DNA from: Ilyomonas sp963847085 | GTDB lineage: Bacteria > Bacteroidota > Bacteroidia > Chitinophagales > Chitinophagaceae | Length of the DNA: 64,000 nt | Direction of reading: 5' to 3' | Assembly (NCBI GenBank): GCA_963847085.1 | Contig: CAWJYO010000011.1 | Span: 620,001-684,000 of the forward strand | In this document: positions 9,247 through 19,021 of the stretch, piece after piece | How positions within the stretch are numbered: position 1 is the first letter of the stretch | How the letters are laid out: every line of letters begins with the position of its first letter | Translations under genes and position numbers: made by a program | The notes under the pieces: generated by a model | The model's database searches: none | What the model was told of the DNA's origin: nothing | What the model saw: the letters and a program-made list of their open reading frames with translations, nothing else

Positions 9247-11226
9247 TTATTCATCTACATCTTCTACGCCAGTAAATACCCGTTTTAAAGGCACTCCTGA
9301 AATGGGTGAAACAATCAAAGGAAACTTCTCAACTTTTACAACACTGGGGTCTAAACCAAAGCCTCGTTCTTCGCTTAAACTAATTTGCTTAATCAGGAAA
9401 TGAAGCCTCATAACAAGCTTTTCAAAAAAGGGCAATTCATTATCGTTTGACAAATATTTTTCCATCACGATAAATTCAAAATCGCCTACAATGTTATTGC
9501 GCTTCAAACTTTCGTATCGGCTGTAAATATTTACTTCTTTGTTTTTAACCAAGTCTTCCACCACTTTTCTAAACATTAAGGTAAGCCTTTGTTCCACCCG
9601 AAAACCCAAACGGAATTCAACCCGGATAATGTCGTTTGGAATAATGTGGTCAACCACAAACTCACAGGTGTAAGGGTCGTCCATAATGTCAACATGCACA
9701 AACCAATAAATGTCTGCCCGCTTTGGTTTGCGGTTTAAAATAGAGTATATGATTTTATGCTCTATTTCGCGCGGATTATCAGCACTGGTTAAATACACCA
9801 GATGCGTAGCATATTTAGGAACCGTTTTATCGTTGCTCAGTTCCTGAATCATAGGTATATAATGCTCCAAGCGAACAAACTCGATATAACGGTTGCGAAT
9901 ACGGCGACTTCTAAACCAAACATACATTACAACAAATAAAGCTCCACCCACAAGTAAGGTTACATAACCGCCATGCGGAAATTTCTCAAGATTGGCAATT
10001 AAAAAAGAAATTTCAATGGTCAGATAAACAAGAAGATACAAAAAGATAAGCCCTTTATTTCGCCGTCGTCCAATTAAATAATTGGCATATAAAATTGACG
10101 TGCTGATCATGCACAGCGTAATTGCAAGGCCATACGCTGCTCCCATGCGTGCAGAGGTTTGAAAATAGATAGTGATGACCGAACAACCAACAAAAAGAAG
10201 CGTGTTAATACCCGGAACGAATAACTGGCCTCTTTCTTCGGTTGGATAATTGATTTTCATTTTCGGCCACAGATTCAACCGCAAAGCCTCACTCACCAAT
10301 GTAAACGAGCCACTGATTAATGCCTGGCTGGCAATGATAGCAGCCGCAGTGGCAATACCAACACCGATGTACAAAAAGTTTGAGGGAATAATAGAGTAAA
10401 ACACGCTTTTGGGAATTGTTTTACCTGCTACATTGTGAAGCAGCCATGCACCCTGACCGAAATAATTTAACACAAGACAGGTTTTTACAAACGCCCAGCT
10501 ATACCGTATGTTGGCACGACCTACATGTCCTAAATCGGAGTACAAGGCTTCTGCGCCGGTGGTACATAAAAACACGCCTCCCAAGAGCCAAAAACCGCGT
10601 GGATATCGCGTTAGCAATTCAATGGCATAATGGGGAGAAAAGGCTCGTAAAATGGTCCAGTCGTCGCTTAAATGCATTACGCCTAACACCGCCAGCATCA
10701 AAAACCAAAGGAGCATTACCGGACCAAACAATTTACCAATAGATGATGTACCAAATTGCTGTAAAAAAAACAAAAGCACCAAAAGGCACAATACAATAAT
10801 GACAATAGTGCCTTGCGTAATATCAGAAAAGCGCGGAATAATCTGCAAACCTTCAATGGCAGAAGTAATCGAAATCGGCGGTGTTATCATGCCATCGGCT
10901 AATAACGAAGCGCCGCCAATCATAGCAGGAAACACCAGCCATCGCCGTTGTCTTCGTACCAGAGCATACAAACTGAAAATGCCACCTTCGCCTCTATTAT
11001 CCGCTTTTAAAGTTAGAATTACATACTTTACAGTAGTTTGCAAGGTTAGTGTCCAGAAGATACACGATAAAGAACCCAAAATCAACAAATCAAATTGATT
11101 TGTGGTGCTGTGCCCGCTCATAATAGCATCTAACACATACAGTGGCGAGGTTCCAATATCTCCATAGATGATTCCCAATGCTACTACCAGTCCCGCTATG
11201 GTTGCCTTGCTTGTTTGCTTACTCAC
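9247..11226 (-). CDS. kup: Kup-family potassium uptake protein
   Basis: A K+/H+ symporter of the KUP/HAK/KT family in the inner membrane. It has 659 residues, starts MSKQTSKATIAGLVVALGII and continues with YGDIGTSPLYVLDAI, the family hallmark. About 12 hydrophobic segments fill residues 10-455, followed by a 200-residue cytoplasmic C-terminal domain. DNRGEGGIFSLYALVRR is the conserved first cytoplasmic loop. The frame is intact. It is monocistronic, convergent with the dehydrogenase gene, and separated by 217 bp from the divergent type IX secreted protein; that spacer carries one minus-strand copy of the 11-mer at 11336. Confidence 0.93.
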   Translation of the reverse strand: MSKQTSKATIAGLVVALGIIYGDIGTSPLYVLDAIMSGHSTTNQFDLLILGSLSCIFWTLTLQTTVKYVILTLKADNRGEGGIFSLYALVRRQRRWLVFPAMIGGASLLADGMITPPISITSAIEGLQIIPRFSDITQGTIVIIVLCLLVLLFFLQQFGTSSIGKLFGPVMLLWFLMLAVLGVMHLSDDWTILRAFSPHYAIELLTRYPRGFWLLGGVFLCTTGAEALYSDLGHVGRANIRYSWAFVKTCLVLNYFGQGAWLLHNVAGKTIPKSVFYSIIPSNFLYIGVGIATAAAIIASQALISGSFTLVSEALRLNLWPKMKINYPTEERGQLFVPGINTLLFVGCSVITIYFQTSARMGAAYGLAITLCMISTSILYANYLIGRRRNKGLIFLYLLVYLTIEISFLIANLEKFPHGGYVTLLVGGALFVVMYVWFRSRRIRNRYIEFVRLEHYIPMIQELSNDKTVPKYATHLVYLTSADNPREIEHKIIYSILNRKPKRADIYWFVHVDIMDDPYTCEFVVDHIIPNDIIRVEFRLGFRVEQRLTLMFRKVVEDLVKNKEVNIYSRYESLKRNNIVGDFEFIVMEKYLSNDNELPFFEKLVMRLHFLIKQISLSEERGFGLDPSVVKVEKFPLIVSPISGVPLKRVFTGVEDVDE

Positions 11227-11443
11227 AAATTGATGGTTAATCTAAAAAACAAAGGTATGGTGAAATGAAGTGTTCACATCAAAATTAAACAACGGAAAAT
11301 GGATGATTTCTAAATTGAATGCGACTAAAACAAAGTTTGTTTTTGCCCTATTTTCAATGTATTCATTCCCAACAATTTTATAAAGTTTTGTATAAGTCTT
11401 TATCGAGTGCAACATTCAAATACTTTTATCCATCTTCTGTGTT

Positions 11444-13462
11444 ATGTATGTTAAACGCATCATCCTAACTGTTTTTATTTTTGTCTTGTTTGGCTCATCT
11501 GTGTTGAGCCAAACCTGTACTACATTAGGGCAAACACCGTCCACAGCTTTTCCGGTTTGCGGCACTACAAAGTTTCAACAGCAAACCGTTCCTCTCTGCA
11601 GCACACACAATATAAAAGTTCCGGGTTGCACTAATACCACATATATAGATTACAATCCGTTTTGGTATAAGTTCACTTGTTTTGAAGCTGGCACACTGGG
11701 CTTTTTGGTTACGCCCACTAATTTGGGTGATGATTACGATTGGCAATTGTATGATATAACAGGGCATAGTCCGGATGATGTGTTTACAAATTCTTCACTT
11801 GTTGTTACCGGCAACTGGGCAGGAACATATGGAGCAACAGGAGCGCGAAACGGTGGTGCCAATGTGATTGAATGTGCCTCCGACCCTACGGCTAACGAAA
11901 ACAGTTTTGCGGCCATGCCTAAACTGATAAAGGGTCATACTTATCTGTTGATGGTGAGTCATTACACGCAAACACAAAGTGGTTATAACTTATCTTTTTC
12001 AGGTGGTACTGCAAGCATTACCGACACCACAACGCCCAATTTAAAAAGTATGGTTACCAACTGCGAAGGCAATGGGCTTATTCTTCGCATGAATAAAAAA
12101 ATGAAGTGCTCTTCACTGGCTCCTGATGGCAGCGATTTTACCATCAATGCTGCAGGTATTACTATCACATCGGCAGGAGCACCGGGCTGTAGTAATGGCT
12201 TTGATATGGATTCTGTTGTGCTTACCTTAAGCGGCGATTTAGCGCCAGGCAAATACATAGTTACAGTAAAGGCTGGTACCGACGGTAATACGCTTCTCGA
12301 TAACTGCGATAATGCTTTGGCTGCAGGCGCATCGCTCACCATTACCGTCAACCCAAAACAACCAACGCCTTTCGATAGTATCGCGCCGGTTAGCTGTGCG
12401 CCACAAACAATAGAACTCGTTTTTAGTAAACCTATGCTTTGCAGTTCGGTTGCTGATGATGGTTCTGACTTCTCCATTTCAGGTAATCATCCGGTTGCCA
12501 TTACTTCAGCTTACGGAAACTGCACCAATGGTGTGAGCAGTTCTATTTTTTTACAATTGTCGCAACCCATAACACTTGCTGGAACCTATACCATCACTAC
12601 AAAAAACGGAACAGATGGCAATACGATTATTGATGAATGCGGACAGACAACACCGGCTAATGAAAGCGTTTCGTTTACAGTAAAAGATACGGTTTCGGCT
12701 CTGTTTACAGCACAATTGCTATATGGCTGTCAGGAAGATACGATTGCCGTTTTGCACGATGGCAATAACGGTGTGAATAGCTGGCTTTGGACCTTTGACG
12801 GTGGCATAAAACGAACAAAACAAAACGAGGAAGTGATGTACAATTCGTACGGCAAAAAGAACATTCAACTGGTTGTCAGCAATGGCTTTTGCAGCGATAC
12901 AGCTTCCACCTCAGTTAATCTTGACAATGAGTTAAAAGCCAGTTTTATAATGCCGGCTATTGCCTGTCCCAACGATGCTGTTACCATCACTGATACCAGC
13001 ATCGGCAACATCATTTCGTATAACTGGAGCTTTGGAAACGGTGTCTTTTATTCAGGGAAAAATCCACCGCAACAAAAGTATTTTCAGGCAAACAACGCCA
13101 TAAATTATCCTGTGCAATTGATTGTTGAAAACAACCTGCATTGCATTGATACGATGACTAAAAATCTGCAGGTTGTTTACTCTTGTTTCATCGCTGTTCC
13201 ATCGGCATTTACGCCAAACGGTGATGGCATCAACGATTATTTGTATCCGCTGAATGCTTACAAAGCCGATGCACTTTTGTTCACCGTTTATAATCGTTTA
13301 GGACAAATTGTTTTTCAAACAAAAGACTGGACAAAAAAATGGGATGGACGCTTGAACGGTCAGCCGCAGCCTACGGGAACATACGTGTGGATGTTGCAGT
13401 ACACGCATCACGATACGAGGCAGTTGTACTCACTTCACGGAACAACAGTTTTAATACGATAA
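11444..13462 (+). CDS. Secreted PKD protein with type IX sorting domain
   Basis: A 672-residue exported protein of unknown specific role. A signal peptide (MYVKRIILTVFIFVLFGSSVL) is followed by a region with many Cys pairs (residues 25-190), two Ig-like repeats beginning with C(E/A)x and containing KPM/KKM (about 190-410), a PKD-like domain (about 410-570: WLWTFDGG, YNWSFGNG) and a C-terminal domain of the CHU_C/gliding-motility class (FTPNGDGINDYLYP ... GTYVWMLQY). That last domain directs export by the type IX secretion system and surface attachment or release. Such proteins often act in adhesion. It is followed at once by a strong terminator. Confidence 0.88.
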   Translation: MYVKRIILTVFIFVLFGSSVLSQTCTTLGQTPSTAFPVCGTTKFQQQTVPLCSTHNIKVPGCTNTTYIDYNPFWYKFTCFEAGTLGFLVTPTNLGDDYDWQLYDITGHSPDDVFTNSSLVVTGNWAGTYGATGARNGGANVIECASDPTANENSFAAMPKLIKGHTYLLMVSHYTQTQSGYNLSFSGGTASITDTTTPNLKSMVTNCEGNGLILRMNKKMKCSSLAPDGSDFTINAAGITITSAGAPGCSNGFDMDSVVLTLSGDLAPGKYIVTVKAGTDGNTLLDNCDNALAAGASLTITVNPKQPTPFDSIAPVSCAPQTIELVFSKPMLCSSVADDGSDFSISGNHPVAITSAYGNCTNGVSSSIFLQLSQPITLAGTYTITTKNGTDGNTIIDECGQTTPANESVSFTVKDTVSALFTAQLLYGCQEDTIAVLHDGNNGVNSWLWTFDGGIKRTKQNEEVMYNSYGKKNIQLVVSNGFCSDTASTSVNLDNELKASFIMPAIACPNDAVTITDTSIGNIISYNWSFGNGVFYSGKNPPQQKYFQANNAINYPVQLIVENNLHCIDTMTKNLQVVYSCFIAVPSAFTPNGDGINDYLYPLNAYKADALLFTVYNRLGQIVFQTKDWTKKWDGRLNGQPQPTGTYVWMLQYTHHDTRQLYSLHGTTVLIR

Positions 13463-13481
13463 TAAAAAAGGGGCAAAAACA

Positions 13482-13515
13482 AAAGCCGGCCCCACAGTAC
13501 TGTGGGGACGGCTTT
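13482..13515. terminator. Bidirectional terminator with shared cassette
   Basis: The stem 82-96/501-515 (of 13482-13515) has one mismatch and a GTAC loop. On the minus strand the tail is TTTTGTTTTTGC, the complement of the 11-mer at 13473. The right arm TGTGGGGACGGCTTT is identical to the right arm of the terminator at 48354-48393. It serves convergent genes. Confidence 0.85.
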
Positions 13516-13541
13516 CTTTATATCAATTCCCTTACCTTCTG

Positions 13542-13829
13542 CTAAACCAAATCGTCATCCTCATCCTCGTCTTCATCATCCAAATCATCAATATCTTCAG
13601 TAACAAGATCATCTTCATCAAAGTCTGCATCATCAGCATCCAAATCATCCGTTTCTGGTTCCGGCTCTTCAATCAATTCATCATCATCTAAGTCATCATC
13701 CTCGTCTTCATCTTCCGCAACATCGTCATCATCTTCGTCATAAGCGGTAATGGTAGGTGCGTAATCCGGGTGCGTTCCATAGTCAAATCCGTTGAAATAA
13801 TTTTCCGTCTGCAGATCGGTAAGTAGCAT
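13542..13829 (-). CDS. Highly acidic low-complexity protein
   Basis: 95 residues, start MLLTDLQTENYFNGFDYGTH, then from about residue 30 almost entirely Asp and Glu in runs such as DEDDDD and EDEDEDDD. No catalytic motif is visible and it is probably disordered. Similar acidic small proteins occur in Bacteroidota, with no assigned role that I know of. The frame is intact despite the repetitive DNA, which supports a real protein. It lies between a convergent terminator and the GT9 gene group, on the same strand as the latter but about 70 bp downstream of it in the gene order. Confidence 0.65.
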   Translation of the reverse strand: MLLTDLQTENYFNGFDYGTHPDYAPTITAYDEDDDDVAEDEDEDDDLDDDELIEEPEPETDDLDADDADFDEDDLVTEDIDDLDDEDEDEDDDLV

Positions 13830-13898
13830 AACAAAGTAGTTTTCTAAAAAACAACAATTACTACGCCAACGTTTGGCACAGCAAACATTTTTATTTTA

Positions 13899-14907
13899 TC
13901 AAATTGTTCTGGTTGTGGAATGAATCTTTTTTAGTAATGAAACCAAATGCCGGTAAGGGATTGAAAAGTCGGGATGCTGCGTCCAATCGGTTACAAAATG
14001 GATGCTTTTATTCAATGGCGACCAACGTTGTGGTTCACCGTCCATACTAATGATAACACTTGGCGTTTGTGTAGCCGAAGCAATATGCGAAACGCCGGTG
14101 CAATTGGCTACCAAACAGGCGGCATTCTTGATCAGCAATGCTATTGCGCCAACGCTTGTTTCGCCTGTTAAATCAATTGCATTGTGTTGCATGTGGGCAA
14201 TTACTTTTTGTGTAATCTCCGCTTCATTTTTGGTTCCGGTTATTACAACAGCAAAACCATTCCCGGCACAATAATCAGCCAGTTTTGCAAAGTATTCAGT
14301 TGGCCATTGTCGCCAGTTTCCGCGCGAGCCAGGATGGATGCAAACATAGTTTTGCAATCCCCATTTTACTCTTAATTTTTCCCATTCCAAATCATCTTGT
14401 TGCGTAATGGGAAATTCCAAATAGTCGCCTTTCAAAGGCAAACCCAAATGCTGCATCAGCGCCAGGTGCCTGTGAATTTCCGAACCGTACTTCGGATATG
14501 GCATAAACAAATCCGAATTTACAAAGCTTTGTTCATTGTAAAAGCCTCCAACCCTGCTTTGCGTTCCATTGCAACAGCATTTCGTTTACAACCGTTCCGT
14601 TGCCTTGCATCTGCAGGAGCAAATCAAAGTTTTCATTTTTTATTGTTTGATGAAACGTTTGATAAGCCGCTTCGTCAAAAGGTTGTTCGGGCAAGCCAAT
14701 ATATCCGGGAAAATGAATGAAGCGATTAAAATAGTTTTCAAACCGTTTTACAAACTGTTCAGCCCAGGGCAAGCCTAGTAAAGTGATTTGGGCATCTGGA
14801 TAAGCTGCACGCAACGCACGAATCGCCGGAATTACATTCAGCATATCGCCCAATTGCAAAGCCCGGAAAATGGCAATGGTTTTTATACTGTGTGGCGATA
14901 ATTTCAT
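13899..14907 (-). CDS. Glycosyltransferase family 9, heptosyltransferase-like (frameshift)
   Basis: Transfers a heptose or similar sugar from a nucleotide donor during LPS core or other glycan assembly at the inner membrane. The N-terminal half has IAIFRALQLGDMLNVIPAIR, matching the GT9 R-x-x-x-GD pattern; the C-terminal half has CIHPGSRGNWRQWP and ANCTGVSHIASA, the donor-binding signatures. The frame breaks near 14535-14545 (probably one extra G in CAGGGTTGG) and resumes as GGFYNEQSF. Rejoined, it has about 336 residues. Its ATG overlaps the stop of the upstream glycosyltransferase by 4 bp (ATGA), so the two are translationally coupled. Confidence 0.85.
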
Positions 14908-15878
14908 AAAAAGAAAACTTTGAATTTATACGCTCCGTACAAGGTCCAGAACACTGATAAAAAAGGAATGCAAAACGAAGTAACCAACATTTCGCACAGG
15001 TGCGAAAACGATAAGGAATTGTTGCGCAATCGTTTTGAGATAAAAACGATTTCGAGCAACAACCAGCCACTTAAAAACAAAAGAGACAACTTATAAAAAT
15101 GAAAAATGAGCAAAACCAAACCCGCAACGAATAAGACAATCATGGCATAGTAATTCCATACAGGTGTTTCCATAATTTTCGTGCGAAACAAAGAAGGATG
15201 TTTTTTAAACAACAAAGCATTGAACATGCTTTTCTTTTGTTCTTTCAAACTCACGCCCCATGCGGCCTTGCGCACCGGATGCAACACGATAGCATCTTCA
15301 ACTTTCACAATCGGAATCTGTGCATTCAATAGCTTAAAATGAAGCTCACTGTCTTCGCGCCAGGCCATTGTAAATTCTTCATCAAAGCCATGTATTGTTT
15401 GCAATGCTAATTTGGTACAGGCACAGTTGGCTGTAATAAAATCAGCGGTTTCCAAACCGGCGGTGTTGCGCTCGTAATCGGTAGGTTTGGGTGGAATGGG
15501 AACGATTGTTTTTCCGGTAAAAGCAATCTCTTTTTTTGGGCTAAATAGATAAGCGTTCCAATATGCCTGCAACCAGTTTGATGAGGGTTGTGTATCATCA
15601 TCTGTAAAAAGAATTAACTCGCCGTTTGCAGTTTGCCAGCCTTTGTTTCGTGCGGCTGCAGGCCCGCTTTTTCTCGAAAGTGATGTAAAAACAAATCGCG
15701 TATTATTTTGTTGGGAAAACTCCTGAACCAACGCTGCTGTTGCTTCATCTTTTCCATCTGAAACAACAATCACTTCATAGGTTCCCCTAAAATTTTGTTG
15801 CAGCAAAGCCTTTAAACATTGCTGTAATAAATGAACCCTTCTAAACGTAGGAATAACTACAGAAACATTCACTTTCAT
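14904..15878 (-). CDS. Glycosyltransferase family 2, membrane-anchored
   Basis: 324 residues. The GT-A fold appears as VSVVIPTFRRVHLLQQCL, then VIVVSDGKD and the metal-binding LFTDDDTQPS; a mid-protein TMAWREDSELHF resembles the ED catalytic region of GT2 enzymes. Two or three hydrophobic segments after residue 235 anchor it in the membrane. It is preceded 17 bp upstream by the carbamoyltransferase gene and overlaps the GT9 gene by 4 bp, so the three form one leftward operon for a carbamoylated glycan or polymer. The acceptor and donor are unknown. Confidence 0.88.
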   Translation of the reverse strand: MKVNVSVVIPTFRRVHLLQQCLKALLQQNFRGTYEVIVVSDGKDEATAALVQEFSQQNNTRFVFTSLSRKSGPAAARNKGWQTANGELILFTDDDTQPSSNWLQAYWNAYLFSPKKEIAFTGKTIVPIPPKPTDYERNTAGLETADFITANCACTKLALQTIHGFDEEFTMAWREDSELHFKLLNAQIPIVKVEDAIVLHPVRKAAWGVSLKEQKKSMFNALLFKKHPSLFRTKIMETPVWNYYAMIVLFVAGLVLLIFHFYKLSLLFLSGWLLLEIVFISKRLRNNSLSFSHLCEMLVTSFCIPFLSVFWTLYGAYKFKVFFL

Positions 15879-15895
15879 ACGTCACGATGTTTTGT

Positions 15896-17647
15896 TCATT
15901 TCACCAGAAAAGTTTCTTCACGATATGTTTTGCTTTTTGTTTTTGCCTCTTTTTCTTCCAATTGAAAATCGTTTTGCAAAGGCTTCTTTTCTAACAAGAA
16001 AGAACCAATGACCAACGCATCAAACGGCGACGTCCAAAAGCATTCAACCGCATCGCGCGGTGTGCAAACAATAGGCTCACCACGGGTATTGAATGATGTA
16101 TTAACAAGTACCGGAACGCCGGTCAATTTTTTAAACTCACTTAGCAATCCGTGATACAACGGATGTTGCTTCGCGTTAATGGTTTGAATGCGCGCCGTGC
16201 CATCTACATGCCGCACAGCAGGTATTTTATCAGCTTTCTCTTCTTTTACGTTGTAAACAAACAACATAAACGGCGAATATTCTGCACCTTCAAACCAATC
16301 CTTGGCATCTTCTTCCAACACAACAGGAGCCACAGGGCGAAAGTCTTCACGGTCTTTGATTTCATTCAATTTTGCCTGCATACTTTCCTCTATCGGCGAA
16401 GCCAGAATAGAGCGTGCCCCGAGGGCGCGTGGACCAAATTCCATCCTTCCCTGGTACCAGCCGATAATTTTATTTTGCGCTAAAATCTGTGCTGTTTCTT
16501 TTGCCACATTTTCCATTTTTTTATACGGAACTTTCGTCCATTTCAAAAAGGCTTCTATCTCTTCATCACGGTATTCAGGTCCCCAATAGCAATGGTTCAT
16601 CACGAACTTCTTTTCACCTTCTTTTCTTTGTTGCGCATCCACCCACAACGCCGCGCCCAAAGCCGTTCCATCATCGCCCGAAGCTGGCTGCACCCATATA
16701 TTTTTGAACGAAGAATGATCGCGTATTACTGCATTCGCAACACAGTTCAAAGCCACGCCACCAGCGAGACACAGGTTCTCTTCGCCTGTTGCTTTGTGCA
16801 ACCAATTCGCCAATTTCAGCACTGTTTCTTCCACTACTTTTTGTAACGAATGCGCAATATTAAAATGCTTTTGTTCAAATGCTTCATGGCGTAATCGTTT
16901 GGCGCCAAAACGCTCTTCCAGTTTGTACTCATCAATGGTATAAGTGCCATCATCATTTACCTGAATCATCGAACGAAATTCATCTAAATACACCGGTTTG
17001 CCATACGATGCCAATGCCATTACTTTATACTCATCAGACGAGTGCAAAAAGCCAAGATGCGTGGTTACCGCTTCGTACAACAATCCCAGTGAATTGGGTA
17101 TCATCACTTCTCCCATTTTATCAAGATCATTTCCCTTGCCACGATAATAAGAAGTGCTTACTTCTTCTCCCCTGCCATCAATTGTCATAACTGCTGCGGA
17201 TGAATAAGGCGAACACAAAAACGCACTTGCTGCATGAGCGAGATGATGGTTTACAAACTGCCATTTTTGCGGCGCTGCTTTTGCACCAACAAAGCGTTTT
17301 TGCAGGTGATGCGGATAACCATCTACCAGCATAAACGGTGCTCCTTTTATGTATTGAGCAAACAAATCGTCCCATTCGCCGTAAATGGTTGTACCCGCAT
17401 TTTTATTGATTAAGGAAGGATCGAATGAATAAGCGAAATGGTCAACATCATTCAAATGGATACCGGCTATTTGCAGGCAATAATCAATAGCATGATAGGG
17501 CAACTCCCAAGTCGAAAAGGGCACAGGACGCTTGCCGTGCTTAATATGTGTAAAGCGTTCTTCTTCGGCAGCAGCCAGCAGTACGCCATCTTTTATAATG
17601 CAAGCCGCACTGTCGTGAAATACAGCATTGATACCAATTGTGTACAT
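15896..17647 (-). CDS. NodU/CmcH-family carbamoyltransferase
   Basis: 583 residues, the usual size. It transfers a carbamoyl group from carbamoyl phosphate, via a carbamoyl-adenylate, to a hydroxyl of a sugar or secondary metabolite. The N-terminal Kae1-like domain shows FHDSAACIIKDG, NHHLAHAASAFLCSP (metal-binding His) and CLAGGVALNCVANAV; the C-terminal YrdC-like domain has GRMEFGPRALGARSIL, DFRPVAPVV and VNTSFNTRGEPIVCTPRDA. The C-terminal EAKTKSKTY is encoded by a copy of the 11-mer. It leads the GT2-GT9 operon, which suggests a surface glycan acceptor, as for NodU on Nod factors. The frame is intact. Confidence 0.92.
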   Translation of the reverse strand: MYTIGINAVFHDSAACIIKDGVLLAAAEEERFTHIKHGKRPVPFSTWELPYHAIDYCLQIAGIHLNDVDHFAYSFDPSLINKNAGTTIYGEWDDLFAQYIKGAPFMLVDGYPHHLQKRFVGAKAAPQKWQFVNHHLAHAASAFLCSPYSSAAVMTIDGRGEEVSTSYYRGKGNDLDKMGEVMIPNSLGLLYEAVTTHLGFLHSSDEYKVMALASYGKPVYLDEFRSMIQVNDDGTYTIDEYKLEERFGAKRLRHEAFEQKHFNIAHSLQKVVEETVLKLANWLHKATGEENLCLAGGVALNCVANAVIRDHSSFKNIWVQPASGDDGTALGAALWVDAQQRKEGEKKFVMNHCYWGPEYRDEEIEAFLKWTKVPYKKMENVAKETAQILAQNKIIGWYQGRMEFGPRALGARSILASPIEESMQAKLNEIKDREDFRPVAPVVLEEDAKDWFEGAEYSPFMLFVYNVKEEKADKIPAVRHVDGTARIQTINAKQHPLYHGLLSEFKKLTGVPVLVNTSFNTRGEPIVCTPRDAVECFWTSPFDALVIGSFLLEKKPLQNDFQLEEKEAKTKSKTYREETFLVK

Positions 17648-18031
17648 GTAAAGTAGGTTTAAGAAACAAGGTGTTTTTCTAATAAAAAATAAAAGCCGGC
17701 GCTCTTAAAACGGCATTGACTCGCAATTTCTATTACAGTTTTTTACAAAGAAATCACAGTAAACAAATAGCAAACCACAGTTTCTGCTCGCCTGTTAAAA
17801 AGCCATTTGCAACTTCCTTCCAAACTGTTCTATCGTTGGTAAACATTAAGATAAATATGATGTTCAACGAAAAGAAAGATTTAAGCTATATCTGGAAATT
17901 GATATGTTCATGTAGAAACGCCTCTACATAAAAAATTTAGTATTTGGATAAACGGCTGAAACGCTTGCCATTACTGCTTTGGCACTATTTTGAATAATTG
18001 CATAAGCACAATTGCGATAGCATTGTATCCT
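17648..18031. other. Divergent promoter region between glycan operons
   Basis: 384 bp between two divergent glycan gene groups. No gene with a plausible product and no strong inverted repeat stood out; it presumably contains promoters for both sides. Confidence 0.5.
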
Positions 18032-19021
18032 ATGAAAACAAAGAAACTGAAAATTTTCACATGGCATATCCATGGAACGTACTTATACTATTTGTCGCAG
18101 GGAGATTTTACTATTTACATTCCGGTAAACGAAGAAAAAAACGAAGGTTATTATGGCAGAGGAAACACATTTCCTTTTGGAGATAATGTAGTTGAAGTAA
18201 AAGTGGAAGATGTAAAGAATACAACATTCGATTGTATCCTGTTTCAAACCAATAAAAACTATTTGTTCGACCAATATGAAATCCTTTCAGAAGAGCAACG
18301 AAGTCTTCCCAAGGTATATGTAGAACACGATACACCGGCAAAATATCCTGCCGATGCAAAGCACATTATTAATACTGCTGATGTGCTGATGGTGCATGTT
18401 ACCAACTTCAATAAACTGATGTGGAATAACGATGACTGTGCTATTGTAAAAGTGATTGATCATGGCGTTATCATTCCACCGCATACTTATACGGGCGAGT
18501 TGGATAAAGGAGTGGTTATCATCAACCATATTTATCAGCGGGGAAGAAAATTAGGCGCTGATATTTTTGATAAAGTAAGAGAAAAAATACCACTCGATTT
18601 AATTGGGATGGGAACAGCGGAATATGGTGGTTTGGGTGAAGTGCTGCACCCGCAAATGCCTGAATTTATTGGTCAATACAGGTTTTGTTTTAACCCAATT
18701 CGCTGGACAAGTTTAGGTCTTGCTGTGCTGGAAGCAATGGCGGTTGGCTTGCCCATTGTTGCGCTTTCCACCACGGAATATACTACTGTTGTTAAAGATG
18801 GTGTAAATGGTTTTATTCATACAGATGTTGATTATTTAATCGAAAAAATGCAGTGGCTGTTAGAGAATAAAAATGGAGCTCAAACCCTCGGCAACGAAGC
18901 CAGGAAAACGGTGCAAAGCCGGTTTGGAATTGAACGATTTGTGAACGATTGGAAAGATGTATTTGAGCTTGCCGTACAAAAAAACAAACTAACTTATGAA
19001 AAAGAGAATAGCATTTATTAG
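18032..19021 (+). CDS. GT4-type glycosyltransferase
   Basis: About 329 residues from the ATG at 18032 (MKTKKLKIFTWHIHG); a TTG at 17990 would add 14 residues without any obvious merit. The C-terminal half has the GT-B donor site: LGLAVLEAMAVGLPIVALST, matching the E-x7-E-type signature of GT4 enzymes. The N-terminal half (YYGRGNTFPFG, VEHDTPAKYP) is of a less common type. The 3' end overlaps the start of the next glycosyltransferase by 26 bp. It is probably involved in the same surface glycan as its neighbours; the sugar is unknown. Confidence 0.82.
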   Translation: MKTKKLKIFTWHIHGTYLYYLSQGDFTIYIPVNEEKNEGYYGRGNTFPFGDNVVEVKVEDVKNTTFDCILFQTNKNYLFDQYEILSEEQRSLPKVYVEHDTPAKYPADAKHIINTADVLMVHVTNFNKLMWNNDDCAIVKVIDHGVIIPPHTYTGELDKGVVIINHIYQRGRKLGADIFDKVREKIPLDLIGMGTAEYGGLGEVLHPQMPEFIGQYRFCFNPIRWTSLGLAVLEAMAVGLPIVALSTTEYTTVVKDGVNGFIHTDVDYLIEKMQWLLENKNGAQTLGNEARKTVQSRFGIERFVNDWKDVFELAVQKNKLTYEKENSIY

